Notes: generated from the sequence alone by a model not told the origin. Positions 26,479-35,763 are shown, counted from the first letter of the stretch. The stretch is DNA of 64,000 bases from Neisseriaceae bacterium JH1-16 (GCA_025989215.1 JAPDNP010000010.1:1-64000), one strand, 5' to 3'. Numbers and translations are program-made.

Positions 26479-27210
26479 TCAGGCGATCTGCCGGCCGAAC
26501 CACACCACCCGGCCGATGACCGCGAAGTCGTCGGTCTGGCGTGCCAGGTCGATGGTGAACGGGGTGTAGGCCTCGTTGGCGCTCTTCACTTCCAGCAGGT
26601 TGCCGGGCAGGCGCTGCACCCGCTTCACCACCAGATGGCCGTCGATGCGCAGCACGTACACGCCGTTCATCGCCTCGGCATCGGCGTGGTTGATCAGGAT
26701 CACGTCGCGGTCGTTCAGCACCCCTTCCATCGAGTCGCCCTTCACCGGGATCACCGACAGCTGCGCCGGATCGACTCGCAGGTAATGCTCGATCCAGTAG
26801 CGGCGGAACGCCATCGAGAAGCGCGGCGATTCGTCCTCCGGCCAGGCGCCGTGACCGGCGGCGGCCTTGACGTTGTAGCGCGGGATGAACACGAACTCCT
26901 CAAGATCGACCGCCTTGCCGGTAGTGTCGACACACGGGCTCGGTTCGGCGGCGGCGCTGCGGACCTGATCGTCGAACATCGCGCCCTCGCCGGTGGCGAG
27001 CCAGGCGAGCGACACCTGCTTGGCCAGCGCCAGTTTGGACAGCGCCACGAACGGTGGATTCTGCTCGCCGGCGATGTAGCGCCGAAGCGACAGTACGCTG
27101 ACGCCGGCCACCGCGGCCGCTTCGGTGCGCGACTGGAACAGGTCGGCGATCAGGCCGATGCGCTTGCCGATCTCGCCTGAGGAATTCGGAAACGGATCAT
27201 CTCTTTCCAT
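26479..27210 (-). CDS. Phage repressor, HTH plus S24 (LexA-like) peptidase
   Basis: It has 243 residues. An N-terminal helix-turn-helix (about 15-60, AAAVAGVSVLSLRRYIAGEQ) is followed by a C-terminal LexA/CI peptidase domain. The catalytic pair Ser160 (VKGDSMEG) and Lys196 (LVVKRV) is present, with an Ala-Gly cleavage site candidate at about 118-119. DNA damage should therefore trigger self-cleavage. It is divergent from the ner-A early genes of a Mu-like prophage and presumably represses them. It appears intact although the prophage is not. Confidence 0.92.
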   Translation of the reverse strand: MERDDPFPNSSGEIGKRIGLIADLFQSRTEAAAVAGVSVLSLRRYIAGEQNPPFVALSKLALAKQVSLAWLATGEGAMFDDQVRSAAAEPSPCVDTTGKAVDLEEFVFIPRYNVKAAAGHGAWPEDESPRFSMAFRRYWIEHYLRVDPAQLSVIPVKGDSMEGVLNDRDVILINHADAEAMNGVYVLRIDGHLVVKRVQRLPGNLLEVKSANEAYTPFTIDLARQTDDFAVIGRVVWFGRQIA

Positions 27211-27254
27211 GCTATCACCGCTTTATGCCTAAGGCATTGATTATTCTAATGAAC

Positions 27255-27350
27255 GATAGCATGCGAACCATTTATGTACAAAAAACATCCGAAAACGAAT
27301 CGCAAACGATCCATTTTCGATTGACATAACATCGCATGCGAATTAGCATG
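27255..27350 (+). promoter_or_regulatory. Prophage early promoter and repressor operators
   Basis: A near-consensus promoter TTGACA (27321-27326), 17-base spacer, TAGCAT (27344-27349) reads toward ner. The 9-mer GCATGCGAA occurs at 27259-27267 and again inside the spacer at 27334-27342. It is the best candidate for the operator bound by the repressor or Ner. Confidence 0.7.
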
Positions 27351-27381
27351 TGTTCACCTAATCACCCCACGAGATTAGCTG

Positions 27382-27699
27382 ATGAACACATTGGTACCGC
27401 TGAAAATCTCGGCCTCCGACTGGCCGCGCACCGGCCTCGTCGCCGCGCTGCACGGAAGGGCCTGTCCCTTGCGCCAGCTGGCTTTGCGCCACGGCGGCAA
27501 GAGCACCGGTGCGCTGGACAACACACTCGACCGACCTCGCGCGACGGGCGAGCGGCTGAATGCCGCCGCGATCGGCGCCGATCCGGAAACGATCTGCGCC
27601 AGCCGCTATCTGAAACGGAAGTTTACACCGGTTTTGGCACTACCACTCGCTTTCGATCGATCGGATACGAACGATCGCCACCACGGGGCGCGCGCATGA
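27382..27699 (+). CDS. Ner-like (Nlp) DNA-binding protein of a Mu-like prophage
   Basis: It has 105 residues. The N-terminal 70 match the Mu Ner/Nlp pattern: DWPRTGLVAALH, a helix-turn-helix around LRQLALRHGGKSTGAL, and TLDRPRATGERLNAAAIG with the closing SRYLKR. Ner turns down early transcription in Mu. The C-terminal 30 residues are longer than usual. It overlaps the transposase gene by four bases (ATGA), as in a Mu early operon. Confidence 0.75.
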   Translation: MNTLVPLKISASDWPRTGLVAALHGRACPLRQLALRHGGKSTGALDNTLDRPRATGERLNAAAIGADPETICASRYLKRKFTPVLALPLAFDRSDTNDRHHGARA

Positions 27700-28994
27700 A
27701 CCCGCTCTTGTCGCCGACCTCGCTGCTCGCCGCGCAGCGCAGCCATTACAGCGCCCGCGAACTGGCCGAGCTGAAGCTGGCCGGCCTGCCCGGCAGCGAG
27801 CGCGGTGTGCGCTTCGCCGCCGAACGCGGGCAATGGCCGCACCGGCCGCGCGCCAAGGGCAAGGGCGTGGAATACGCGCCGCCGCAGACGGTGCTGACTC
27901 AGTTGCAGGCCCGTGCCATCGCCGAACTGGCGCGGACAAGGTTGGCCGAACCCGTCGCCCCGCCGCTGGCCACCGCCACGGAAACCGGCAACCCGGCACA
28001 GATCGCCGACGCGCGTCGCGGCGTACTGGCCGCGCTGGAAAAGCTGATTCAGCACACCGGCTACTCGCGCAAACAGGCGGCGGGCGTGTTGCTGGAGATG
28101 GCGCGCCAGGGCGTGGCCGGCGAATCGCTGCCGGCGATGCTGCGGCTGGCCCGCGACCCGCGCGGCCGCCGCAGCGCCGACGGCCTGCCGAGCGTGCGCA
28201 GCCTGCTGCGCTTCACCGAGTACCGCAAGGCCGGCGCGCTGACGCCGAAACGCCGTCAAGCCGCCCCCTCCGTGCCCGACTGGGCCGCGCCGTTCCTGGC
28301 GCTGTACCAGTGCCCGGAAAAACCGACGGTCGAGCACGCCTACCGCCGCTTTATCAGTGAGTGGCCGCTGCGCCCGGTGCCGAGCATCTGGCAGGTGCGC
28401 CGCTTCCTCGCCAAGATCGGTCGGATCAGCCACGAGGCCGGCCGGCTCGGCCCGCGCGAGCTCAAGTCACTGCGCCCCTTCGTGCCGGCGGTGCTGTACG
28501 TGGACAACGGCAGCGGCTACCGCAACCAGTTGATGAGCGACCCGGCCACCGGATTGATGGGCCAGTTCGGCATCGAGATGGTGCACAGCCTGCCGTACAA
28601 CTCGCAGGCGCGCGGGGTGATCGAACGGCTGCATCAGACGCTGTGGGTGAGCGCTGCGCGCGAGCTGCCCGGCTATCTGGGCCGCGACATGGACCGCGAG
28701 GCGTGCCTGGCGCAGTTCAAGCTGACCCGCCGCGCGATTGCCGGCCGCGGCGGCGCGCTGGGGCTGATCGACTGGGACGACTTTCTGGCGTTCTGCGCCG
28801 CGCAGGTGGCCGCTGACAACGCCCAGCCTCACCGCAGCCTGGCCAAGCTCGCCGACCCGAGCAACGGCCGGCGCCGCCATCAGAGCCCCGACGAAGCCTG
28901 GGCCGCGCAGCTCGCCGACACCAAGGCGCGCACCTGGCGGCGCCCCCATCAGGCGACCGCCGAATTCCGGACGCAACAGCGCCGGGCCGACTAG
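27696..28994 (+). pseudogene. Mu-like transposase A, internally deleted
   Basis: It has 432 residues, against about 660 in MuA. The N-terminal DNA-binding part (SARELAELKLAGLPGSERGV) and the inner helices are present. Between LKSLRPFV and PAVLYVDNGSGYRN (nt about 28484, residue about 263) a segment expected to carry the first catalytic Asp of the DDE core (with a YTADGHTFD-like motif) is missing. The DNGSG Asp and the later Glu in GVIERLHQTLW remain. The frame is kept, so the deletion is in frame, but the product should not transpose. A GTTGGCCGAA copy lies at 27941. Confidence 0.85.
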
Positions 28995-29091
28995 CCCCCG
29001 ACCTTCCCCCTTCAATCGATTCCGGACTGCGCCCAGCCCAGCCCGCTAGCCCCGGCTGCGCCCGCGCTACCGCAAACACAAGGACAACGCG

Positions 29092-29268
29092 ATGACTCAC
29101 TCCCGCCGCATCACCCGTACCGCCAGCCTGGATCTGGCGGCGATCGTCGCCGAACAGCTGCTGTCGCGCCGCGACGGCCTGCCCGGCACCGGCGTGCGGT
29201 ACGGCGAGGCCGGGCGCGGTAAGACCCTGGCCTGCTCCACGCTGGCGCGCGACACCCACGGCTACTAG
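29092..29268 (+). pseudogene. Mu-like B (target-selection ATPase) fragment
   Basis: The 58 codons begin like MuB-type AAA ATPases, with an N-terminal IVAEQLLSRRDGLPGTGV and a Walker A-like GEAGRGKTLA. The frame then stops (TAG 29266-29268) where the rest of the ATPase should follow. Most of the gene has been deleted. It confirms the Mu order repressor-ner-A-B. Confidence 0.75.
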
Positions 29269-29358
29269 CCGGCGATGCGGCGCCGCGCGATGAACACCGC
29301 CACGTTGGCCGAACCGCGCTACCCGGACCGCCCCGCGTCCGCTCGACAGGAGATAGAC

Positions 29359-29646
29359 ATGCAACACCCCGACACCCCGCTCAACGCGCTGTGGCTGCTC
29401 GCCGCCGAGCGCGCCCACGCCGCCATCGTCACCCTCACCCGCCGCGGCTTCAGCGTGATCGGCGTCGAGCTGGCCAACCCGGCCCGGCCGACGCTGCGCA
29501 TCGAACCGTCGGCGCAGTGCCAAGGCCTGCTGGAGCGCGGCGAGGCCGCCTGGTTCAGCTTCGGCCCGCGCGACCCGCAGGGCGAGCGCCGCGAGGGGCA
29601 GTTCGCTCTCGACGGTTGCCGGGTGATCTGGACCGCCCCGCTGTAA
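29359..29646 (+). CDS. Mu-like prophage early-region protein, unknown function
   Basis: It has 95 residues, starting at ATG 29359 after an AGGAG ribosome site. I do not recognise a named family. The sequence (LNALWLLAAERAHAAIVTLTRRGF, IEPSAQC near 55, CRVIWTAP at the end) resembles small conserved early proteins of Mu-like phages. It lies between the B fragment and DUF3164. A GTTGGCCGAA copy lies just upstream at 29304. Confidence 0.65.
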   Translation: MQHPDTPLNALWLLAAERAHAAIVTLTRRGFSVIGVELANPARPTLRIEPSAQCQGLLERGEAAWFSFGPRDPQGERREGQFALDGCRVIWTAPL

Positions 29647-29680
29647 GGCCCGCTTTCCCCCTCTCTCTATAAGGAACGCC

Positions 29681-30292
29681 ATGAACCCGATTCCGCACGG
29701 CTACAAACAGGACGGCCGCGGCCGCCTGATTCCGCTGGCCGCCATCAAACCGATCGATCTCGCCCGCGACGAACTGGTCGCCGAGCTGGTGGCCCGCGCC
29801 CGGCACACCTCCGAACAGCTGGCCGCCTTCAAGCAGCACGCCTTCGACGACATCGCCGCCTTCGTCGAGCTGTCGGCCGAACGCTACGGCGCGCATCTGG
29901 GCGGCCAGAAGGGCAACGTCAGCCTGGTCAGCTTCGACGGCCGCTACAAGGTGCAGCGCGCCATCCAGGACACGCTGTGCTTCGACGAGGGCCTGCAGGC
30001 GGCCAAGGCGCTGATCGACGCCTGCCTGCACGCCTGGAGCGAGGGCGCGCCCGGCGAGCTGCGCGCGCTGATCAACGACGCCTTCGACGTCGACCGCGAG
30101 GGCCGCATCAGCACCGCCCGCATCCTGAGCCTGCGCCGGCTCGACATCCGCGATGCGCGCTGGTTGCAGGCGATGGCCGCGCTGAACGACTCGGTGCGGG
30201 TGCAGTGCAGCAAGAGCTATCGGTGCGTCTACCAGCGCGACGAGGCCAGCGGCGACTATCGCGCCATCGCCCTCGACCTCGCCACCGTTTGA
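29681..30292 (+). CDS. DUF3164 family protein of a Mu-like prophage
   Basis: It has 203 residues. The features HGYKQDGRGRLIPLAAIKPIDLARD, an acidic helical middle and GNVSLVSFDGRYKVQRAIQD match the DUF3164 proteins found in the early region of Mu-like phages. Function unknown. It appears intact and has good ribosome sites on both sides (AAGGA). It is downstream of the 95-residue protein and 13 bases before the Mor-like gene. Confidence 0.88.
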   Translation: MNPIPHGYKQDGRGRLIPLAAIKPIDLARDELVAELVARARHTSEQLAAFKQHAFDDIAAFVELSAERYGAHLGGQKGNVSLVSFDGRYKVQRAIQDTLCFDEGLQAAKALIDACLHAWSEGAPGELRALINDAFDVDREGRISTARILSLRRLDIRDARWLQAMAALNDSVRVQCSKSYRCVYQRDEASGDYRAIALDLATV

Positions 30293-30305
30293 TAAGGAGC
30301 ACCCG

Positions 30306-30737
30306 ATGAAACTGGAATCCGTCGCCGCGCTGCTGCCGGACAGCGTGCAACAGATCGCCGTGCTGATCGGCCTTGCCCACACCCTGAAGCTGGTCGAAGC
30401 CTTCGGCGGCACCACCTTCCCGGTGTCGAAGAACCGCCGCCGCATGGGCCAGCTCCGCTACGAGGCGTTGGCCGAAGTGGTCGGCGTCGACGCCGCCGAC
30501 ACCCTCACCCACCACTACGGCGGCGACGTGCTGGCAATCCCGAAATGCGCGCAGGCGCTGCGCGAGCTGCGCGACCGCCGGCTGCGCCACGACTTCGACC
30601 TCTTGACCCGCAACGGCGGCGCGGTGCCGGCGGTGACGCAGCTGGCGCGCCGCTACCGGCTGACCGAGCGCCATGTCTGGCGCCTGCTCAACCAGACCGA
30701 CCGGGAGAACGACGAGCAGCCCACCATGTGGGGCTAG
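30306..30737 (+). CDS. Mor-family middle-operon transcription activator
   Basis: It has 143 residues. The N-terminal half (VAALLPDSVQQIAVLIG, GGTTFPVSKN) and a C-terminal helix-turn-helix (VTQLARRYRLTERHVWRLLNQ) match the Mor/C family that activates Mu middle and late promoters. It is the last gene of the remnant; no late genes follow. It carries a GTTGGCCGAA copy at 30467. TAG 30735-30737 is directly followed by the repeat-terminator cassette. Confidence 0.88.
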   Translation: MKLESVAALLPDSVQQIAVLIGLAHTLKLVEAFGGTTFPVSKNRRRMGQLRYEALAEVVGVDAADTLTHHYGGDVLAIPKCAQALRELRDRRLRHDFDLLTRNGGAVPAVTQLARRYRLTERHVWRLLNQTDRENDEQPTMWG

Positions 30738-30795
30738 CGGCTTCGGCCAACCTTATAGAGAGAAACGCCCCGCGCTTGCGGGGCGTTGTCGTTGC
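30737..30795. terminator. Uptake-repeat plus terminator cassette, copy 1
   Basis: GCGGC then TTCGGCCAAC (30742-30751) is followed by a hairpin with AACGCCCCGC/GCGGGGCGTT stem (30764-30787) and GTCGTTGC. The minus-strand side is T-rich, so the hairpin also serves the convergent LysR gene. The same 58-base cassette recurs at 34001-34061, with differences only in the spacer. Confidence 0.85.
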
Positions 30796-30809
30796 ATGTC
30801 AGCGATGCC

Positions 30810-31763
30810 TTACACCAGCAAGGTCACCGTCTCGAACAGCTGCAGGTCCTCGGTCTTGGCCGAGCGGGCACGGCGGCGGATCACCTGCAGCAGGCAGTCG
30901 ATAAAGCACTGCGCGGCCTGGCTGAGCGTGGCGTCGCGGCGGCGCACGATGCTCAATTGGCGCGGGGTGAAGGTTTCGGCCAGGGGAGCGGCCTGCAGGC
31001 GGCCGAGGAACGGCGGGGCCAGGCCCAGGATGGCCGGCCCCCAGGTGCACATCTCGGCCCGCTCGATCAACAGCTCCAGCATCGCCAGCGAATGCGCGCG
31101 CACGATGCGGGTTTCGTCGAGCCGCGCGCCGTGGCGCCAGAACACCTCGTGCATCAGCGCGTCGTGGCCGTCGGGCGCGTAGTTGAGCGTCCAGTTGAGA
31201 TCGAGCAGATCGTGGATCGAGCGGCAGGCCAGGCGCGGGTGGCCACTGCGCATCAGCACCGCGGTCTGGTAGTCGAACAGCGCCTCGCTGGCAAACTCGG
31301 CGCTGGTGGGGCCGGGCTGCAGCTGGCCGAGCGCGAAGTCCATGCTGCCGTCGCGCAGCAGCGGCTGCGCCACCGCCATCAGGCTCTCGAACAGTTCCAG
31401 CTGCACCTCGGGCATCTGCTCGCGAAAGCGCAGCACCACCTCCGGCAGGAAAGTCAGCATGATCCACGGCGTCACCCCGACGCTGAGCCGGCCGGCGTTC
31501 TGCCCCTTCAGTTGCGCGAGCTCCCCCTGGGCCTGGTCGAGCTGCTTGAGCACCAGCCGCGCGTGCACCAGCAGCGTCCTGCCGTATTCGGTGAAACCGA
31601 GGCCGCTGGGGGCCCGAATCAGCAGCGGCACCTGCTGGGCAATTTCCAGTTCGCGCAGCGCGCGGGTCACCGCCGCCTGCGAGATGCCCAGCTGGCGCGC
31701 CGCACCGCGGATGCTGCCTGATTCGGCGCTGGCCACCAGCGCCTGCAATTGATGCAACTTCAT
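30810..31763 (-). CDS. LysR-family regulator, divergent from an M20 amidohydrolase
   Basis: It has 317 residues. The N-terminal helix-turn-helix (SIRGAARQLGISQAAVTRALRELE) is followed by a type 2 binding-protein-like effector domain. ATG 31763 is chosen because it begins the canonical MKLHQLQALVASAES. The longer frame lacks support. It is divergent from the amidohydrolase and binding-protein genes and is their likely regulator. The effector is unknown. Confidence 0.93.
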   Translation of the reverse strand: MKLHQLQALVASAESGSIRGAARQLGISQAAVTRALRELEIAQQVPLLIRAPSGLGFTEYGRTLLVHARLVLKQLDQAQGELAQLKGQNAGRLSVGVTPWIMLTFLPEVVLRFREQMPEVQLELFESLMAVAQPLLRDGSMDFALGQLQPGPTSAEFASEALFDYQTAVLMRSGHPRLACRSIHDLLDLNWTLNYAPDGHDALMHEVFWRHGARLDETRIVRAHSLAMLELLIERAEMCTWGPAILGLAPPFLGRLQAAPLAETFTPRQLSIVRRRDATLSQAAQCFIDCLLQVIRRRARSAKTEDLQLFETVTLLV

Positions 31764-31910
31764 CGCTAACCTACCCGACAACCATTTGTTGTCATCATAA
31801 CGAAACCGCGTCTTCCTGGCCCGGATCTCGCCCACTAAGATCGGTGCCAATGTCGCTATCGATCACCATCGGCAGCGGCGCTCATCGACGCACTTTCGCA
31901 AGGGCCACCC

Positions 31911-33095
31911 ATGCACGCCGACTTTGTCCTGCCCGGTATCGCGATCATCGAGGAAGAAATGATCGCCTTGCGCCGCCGCATCCATGCCCACCCGGAACTG
32001 GGCTATCAAGAAGTCGCCACCAGCGATCTGGTGGCGGAATGTCTGAGCGCCTGGGGCTACCAGGTCACCCGCGGCCTGGGCGGCACCGGGGTAGTCGGCA
32101 CGCTGCAAAATGGCACCGGCCCCGCCCTGGGCCTGCGTGCGGACATGGACGCGTTGCCGATCCAGGAAGCCACCGGGCTGCCTCACGCCAGCCGCATCGA
32201 CGGCGTGATGCACGCCTGCGGTCACGACGGGCATACCGCGATGCTGTTGGCGGCGGCGCGCCAGCTGGCCGACACCCGCGCCTTTAACGGCACGCTGCAC
32301 CTGATCTTCCAGCCCGCCGAAGAGGGGCTGGGCGGTGCGCGCAGGATGCTCGAAGACGGCTTGCTGGAACGCTTTCCCTGCGACGCCCTGTTCGCCATGC
32401 ACAATCTGCCGGGCTATCCGGCCGGCAGTTTCGGCTTCGTCAGCGGCCCGTGCATGGCGTCGGCCGATACCGTCACCATCCGCGTGCTGGGCAAAGGGGG
32501 CCACGGCGCGATGCCGCACAAGGCGGTCGACCCGGTGGTGGTCGCCGCGGCGATCGTGATGGCGCTGCAAACCGTGGTCGCGCGCAACGTCGACCCGCAG
32601 GAGGTGGCGGTAGTCTCCATCGGCGCCCTGCACGCCGGCACGGTCGACAACGTGATCCCGGCCAGCGCGGAAATGATACTGAGTGTGCGCGCGATGACGC
32701 CGGCGGTGCGCGAACTGCTGGAGCGGCGCATCACCGAGCTGGTGCACGCCCAGGCGGCCAGCTTCGGCGCCCGGGTCGAGATCGACTACCAGCACCTCTA
32801 CCCGGCGCTGATCAATCACCCCGCCGAGACCGAGCTGGCCCGCCAGGTGGCGCTCGACTGGGTAGGCCCGGCGGGCATCAACGAGATGCGGCCGATCACC
32901 GCCAGCGAGGATTTCGCCTTCATGCTGGAGCAGTGCCCCGGCAGCTATCTGACCATCGGCAACGGGCCGGGCGAAGGCGGCTGCCTGCTGCACAATCCGG
33001 GCTACGACTTCAACGACGCCTGCCTCGCGCTCGGCGCCAGCTACTGGGTGAAGTTGGCCGAACGCTTCCTGGCCCGCCCAAGCGGCGCACACTGA
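31911..33095 (+). CDS. M20D amidohydrolase (hippurate/N-acyl amino acid hydrolase type)
   Basis: It has 394 residues. It releases an amino acid from an N-acyl or conjugated form in the cytoplasm. The metal-binding motifs are complete: GLRADMDALPI, MHACGHDGHTAMLL and FQPAEEG, followed by the dimerisation lid with GHGAMPHKAVDP. The family covers hippuricase, IAA-amino acid hydrolase and N-acetyl-diaminopimelate deacetylase, so the substrate is open. The amino-acid binding protein 66 bases downstream suggests uptake and use of a conjugated amino acid. Confidence 0.92.
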   Translation: MHADFVLPGIAIIEEEMIALRRRIHAHPELGYQEVATSDLVAECLSAWGYQVTRGLGGTGVVGTLQNGTGPALGLRADMDALPIQEATGLPHASRIDGVMHACGHDGHTAMLLAAARQLADTRAFNGTLHLIFQPAEEGLGGARRMLEDGLLERFPCDALFAMHNLPGYPAGSFGFVSGPCMASADTVTIRVLGKGGHGAMPHKAVDPVVVAAAIVMALQTVVARNVDPQEVAVVSIGALHAGTVDNVIPASAEMILSVRAMTPAVRELLERRITELVHAQAASFGARVEIDYQHLYPALINHPAETELARQVALDWVGPAGINEMRPITASEDFAFMLEQCPGSYLTIGNGPGEGGCLLHNPGYDFNDACLALGASYWVKLAERFLARPSGAH

Positions 33096-33161
33096 GTACC
33101 AGGCACCGCGTGCGACGACACGCGGGCCGCCCTACCCCGCAGCGACAAAGGAGAGAACACC

Positions 33162-33956
33162 ATGAACATGAATAAGAAAATGATCAGCCTGGCCCTGGCC
33201 TTGCTCGCCGCCTCTGGCCTGGCGAGCGCCGCCGACTGGACCGGCAAGACGATCCGCCTCGGCATCGATCCGACCTATCCACCGTTCGAATACAAGACGC
33301 CGGACGGCAAGCTGGCCGGCTTCGGCGTCGACATCGCCGAGGCGCTGTGTCAGCAGCTGCATGCCCGCTGCGTGTGGGTGGAAAACAGCTGGGACGGCAT
33401 GATCCCGGCCTTGCAGGCCCGCAAGATCGACGCGATCGCCTCGTCGATGCTGATCACCCCCAAGCGTCAGGAGCAGATCGCCTTCAGCAACAAGATTTCC
33501 AATGCGCCGTCGCGCCTGGTTGCCAAGAGCGGGTCAACCCTGCAGCCCACCGTGGCCTCGCTGCGGGGCAAGCGCATCGGCGTCGAACAGGGCTCCACCC
33601 AGGAGGCCTACGCCAAGGCGCTCTGGGCGCCGGCCGGCATCGAGGTGGTGTCCTATCAGAACCAGGACCTGGTCTACAACGACCTGGTGAGCGGCCGGCT
33701 GGACGCCTCGCTGCAGTCCACCATCCAGGCCAGCGGCGGCTTCCTGAAGAAGCCGATCGGCAAGGGCTTCGCCTTCAGCGGCGGGCAGATCGACGATCCC
33801 AAGTTCTTCGGCATCGGCGACGGCATTGGCCTGCGCAAGGAAGACGTCGCCCTGCGCGAGGATATCAACAAGGCCATCGCCACCATTCGGGCCAACGGCA
33901 CCTACCAACGCATCAACAACAAGTATTTCGACTTCGACATCTACGGCGGCAAGTAA
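33162..33956 (+). CDS. Amino-acid ABC transporter periplasmic binding protein (ArgT/HisJ type)
   Basis: It has 264 residues, with a Sec signal peptide (MNMNKKMISLALALLAASGL, cleaved after ASA). The cluster 3 binding-protein fold is typical: GIDPTYPPFEYKTPDG, DIAEALC, ASSMLITPKRQEQIAFS and GVEQGSTQEAYA. These resemble the lysine/arginine/ornithine and histidine binders. No permease or ATPase is adjacent, so it must use a membrane complex encoded elsewhere. It is probably co-transcribed with the amidohydrolase and ends before a repeat-terminator cassette. Confidence 0.9.
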   Translation: MNMNKKMISLALALLAASGLASAADWTGKTIRLGIDPTYPPFEYKTPDGKLAGFGVDIAEALCQQLHARCVWVENSWDGMIPALQARKIDAIASSMLITPKRQEQIAFSNKISNAPSRLVAKSGSTLQPTVASLRGKRIGVEQGSTQEAYAKALWAPAGIEVVSYQNQDLVYNDLVSGRLDASLQSTIQASGGFLKKPIGKGFAFSGGQIDDPKFFGIGDGIGLRKEDVALREDINKAIATIRANGTYQRINNKYFDFDIYGGK

Positions 33957-34000
33957 GCGTCCGGCCGAGGCGGCGGCGAGCCATGCTCGCTGTCGGGCCT

Positions 34001-34061
34001 GCGGCTTCGGCCAACCTTATCCGGAAAGAAACGCCCCGCGCTTGCGGGGCGTTGTCGTTGC
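34001..34061. terminator. Uptake-repeat plus terminator cassette, copy 2
   Basis: Same arrangement as 30737-30795: TTCGGCCAAC at 34006-34015, then AACGCCCCGC/GCGGGGCGTT (34030-34053) and GTCGTTGC. Flanks on both sides are identical to copy 1 except for a few spacer bases, which indicates duplication or gene conversion of the cassette. Confidence 0.85.
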
Positions 34062-34307
34062 CGGGTGGCGGCTCCCATCAGGAACCAGGTCGGGCTCGGT
34101 CTGGTGGCCCAGCTGTTCCAGCGCATCGGCCTCGGGGTTGCGCGCTCCTTGATGACAACCGTTATGTTTGCTGTGTAATGTGCAGCCCATTTCGAGTCGT
34201 GAACGCCTGGCCCAGCGGCCTCTGCCCGGCCCTCATGCGCCAGGGCTGCGCCCGGCCCTGATGATCGGCGCAGCCCCGACCACGACTCTCGCAAAGGAAT
34301 CCTGCTG

Positions 34308-35738
34308 ATGAAGCTCTCCACGCTGCTGCCGCTGGCCGCCGCTGTCGCCGCCAGCCTGGCGAGCGCATCGGCCGCGCCGACCCTGACCGTCATCGCGGCG
34401 CCCATCCAGGCGCCGGCGCTGTCCGAGCAGGCCGCCACCGCCATCGCCCGCGATGCCTATGTGTACGGCGTGCCGATGATCGACAGCTACCGCACCATGT
34501 ACGCGTTCAACGTCGACAAGGGCAACCCGCAGTACAAGGGGCCGTTCAACTCGATTCTGAACATCGCGCGGGCGTTCACGCCGGACGACACCGCCTTCGT
34601 CGCGCCCAACTCGGACACGCCGTACTCGTTCGCCGCGCTCGACCTGCGCGCCGAGCCGATGGTGATCACCATCCCGAAGATGGAGAAGAACCGCTACTTC
34701 GCCTTCCAGCTGATGGACCTGTTCAGCTTCAACTTCGCCTACATCGGCAGCCGCACCACCGGCAACGAAGGCGGCCACTATATGATCGCCGGCCCGCAGT
34801 GGAAGAACCCGACGCCGAAGGGCATCACCAAGGTGATCCGTTCGGAAACCGAGCTGGTTAACGTGGTCGGCCGCACCCAGTTGTTCGACGCGGCCGACCT
34901 GGACAAGGTCAGGGCGATCCAGGCCGGCTACCAGCTGCAGCCGCTGTCCGCCTTCCTCGGCCAGCCGGCCCCGGCCGCCGCGCCGGCGGTGAACTGGATC
35001 AAGCCGCTGCCGGCCGACCAGGAGCGCAGCTCGCCGGCCTTCTTCAGCCAGCTGGCCTTCCTGCTGCAGTTTGCTGAGCCGCCGCACCCGACCGAACGCA
35101 CGCTGCGCTGGCGCTTCGCCCAGCTCGGCATCGTGCCGGGCCAGCCCTTCGACACCGCCGCGCAGCCGGCGCAACGGCTGGAAGCGCTTCAGGCCGGCAT
35201 GGTGGAAGGGCAGAAAGAGATCGACCGGCGGCGCGACTCGTTGGGCGGCAAGAACGACATGCTATTCGGCTCGCGCTCCTTCCTGAAGAACGATTACGTG
35301 GCGCGCGCCACCGGCGCCCAGGTGGGTATCGGCGCCAACTCGCGCGATGAGGCGCAGTCCCCGACGTACGAGAAGGACGCCGGCGGCCAACAACTGGACG
35401 GCCGCCAACATCGCTACACGCTGCATTTCGCCAAGGGCCAGTTGCCGCCGGTGAACGCGTTCTGGTCGGTGACCATGTATGACCTGCCGCAGCAGTTGCT
35501 GGTGAAGAACCCGATCGACCGCTACCTGATCAACTCGCCGATGCTGCCGTCGCTGAAGACCGATGCCGACGGCGGGCTGACCGTGTACATCCAGGCGGAC
35601 TCGCCGGGGCAGGACAAGGAGGCGAACTGGCTGCCGGCGCCGAAGGGGCCGTTCATGCTGGCGATGCGCTACTACTGGCCCAGGGCCGAGCTGCTGAAGA
35701 ACCAGTGGCCGGCGCCTCAGGTGCAGCGCGCCGACTGA
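34308..35738 (+). CDS. Secreted DUF1254/DUF1214 protein
   Basis: It has 476 residues, with a signal peptide (MKLSTLLPLAAAVAASLASA). DUF1254 occupies about 45-180 (AYVYGVPMIDSYRTMYAF, PNSDTPYSFAALDLRAEP). DUF1214 occupies the C-terminus (about 340-460, LPPVNAFWSVTMYD and YLINSPMLPSL). Proteins with this pair are exported and widespread in proteobacteria, with no agreed function to my knowledge. It is monocistronic, with a strong terminator 26 bases after the stop. The 34062-34307 leader holds no other gene I can support. Confidence 0.9.
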   Translation: MKLSTLLPLAAAVAASLASASAAPTLTVIAAPIQAPALSEQAATAIARDAYVYGVPMIDSYRTMYAFNVDKGNPQYKGPFNSILNIARAFTPDDTAFVAPNSDTPYSFAALDLRAEPMVITIPKMEKNRYFAFQLMDLFSFNFAYIGSRTTGNEGGHYMIAGPQWKNPTPKGITKVIRSETELVNVVGRTQLFDAADLDKVRAIQAGYQLQPLSAFLGQPAPAAAPAVNWIKPLPADQERSSPAFFSQLAFLLQFAEPPHPTERTLRWRFAQLGIVPGQPFDTAAQPAQRLEALQAGMVEGQKEIDRRRDSLGGKNDMLFGSRSFLKNDYVARATGAQVGIGANSRDEAQSPTYEKDAGGQQLDGRQHRYTLHFAKGQLPPVNAFWSVTMYDLPQQLLVKNPIDRYLINSPMLPSLKTDADGGLTVYIQADSPGQDKEANWLPAPKGPFMLAMRYYWPRAELLKNQWPAPQVQRAD

Positions 35739-35763
35739 AGCGGCGTCGACCGCTTCATGCAAG

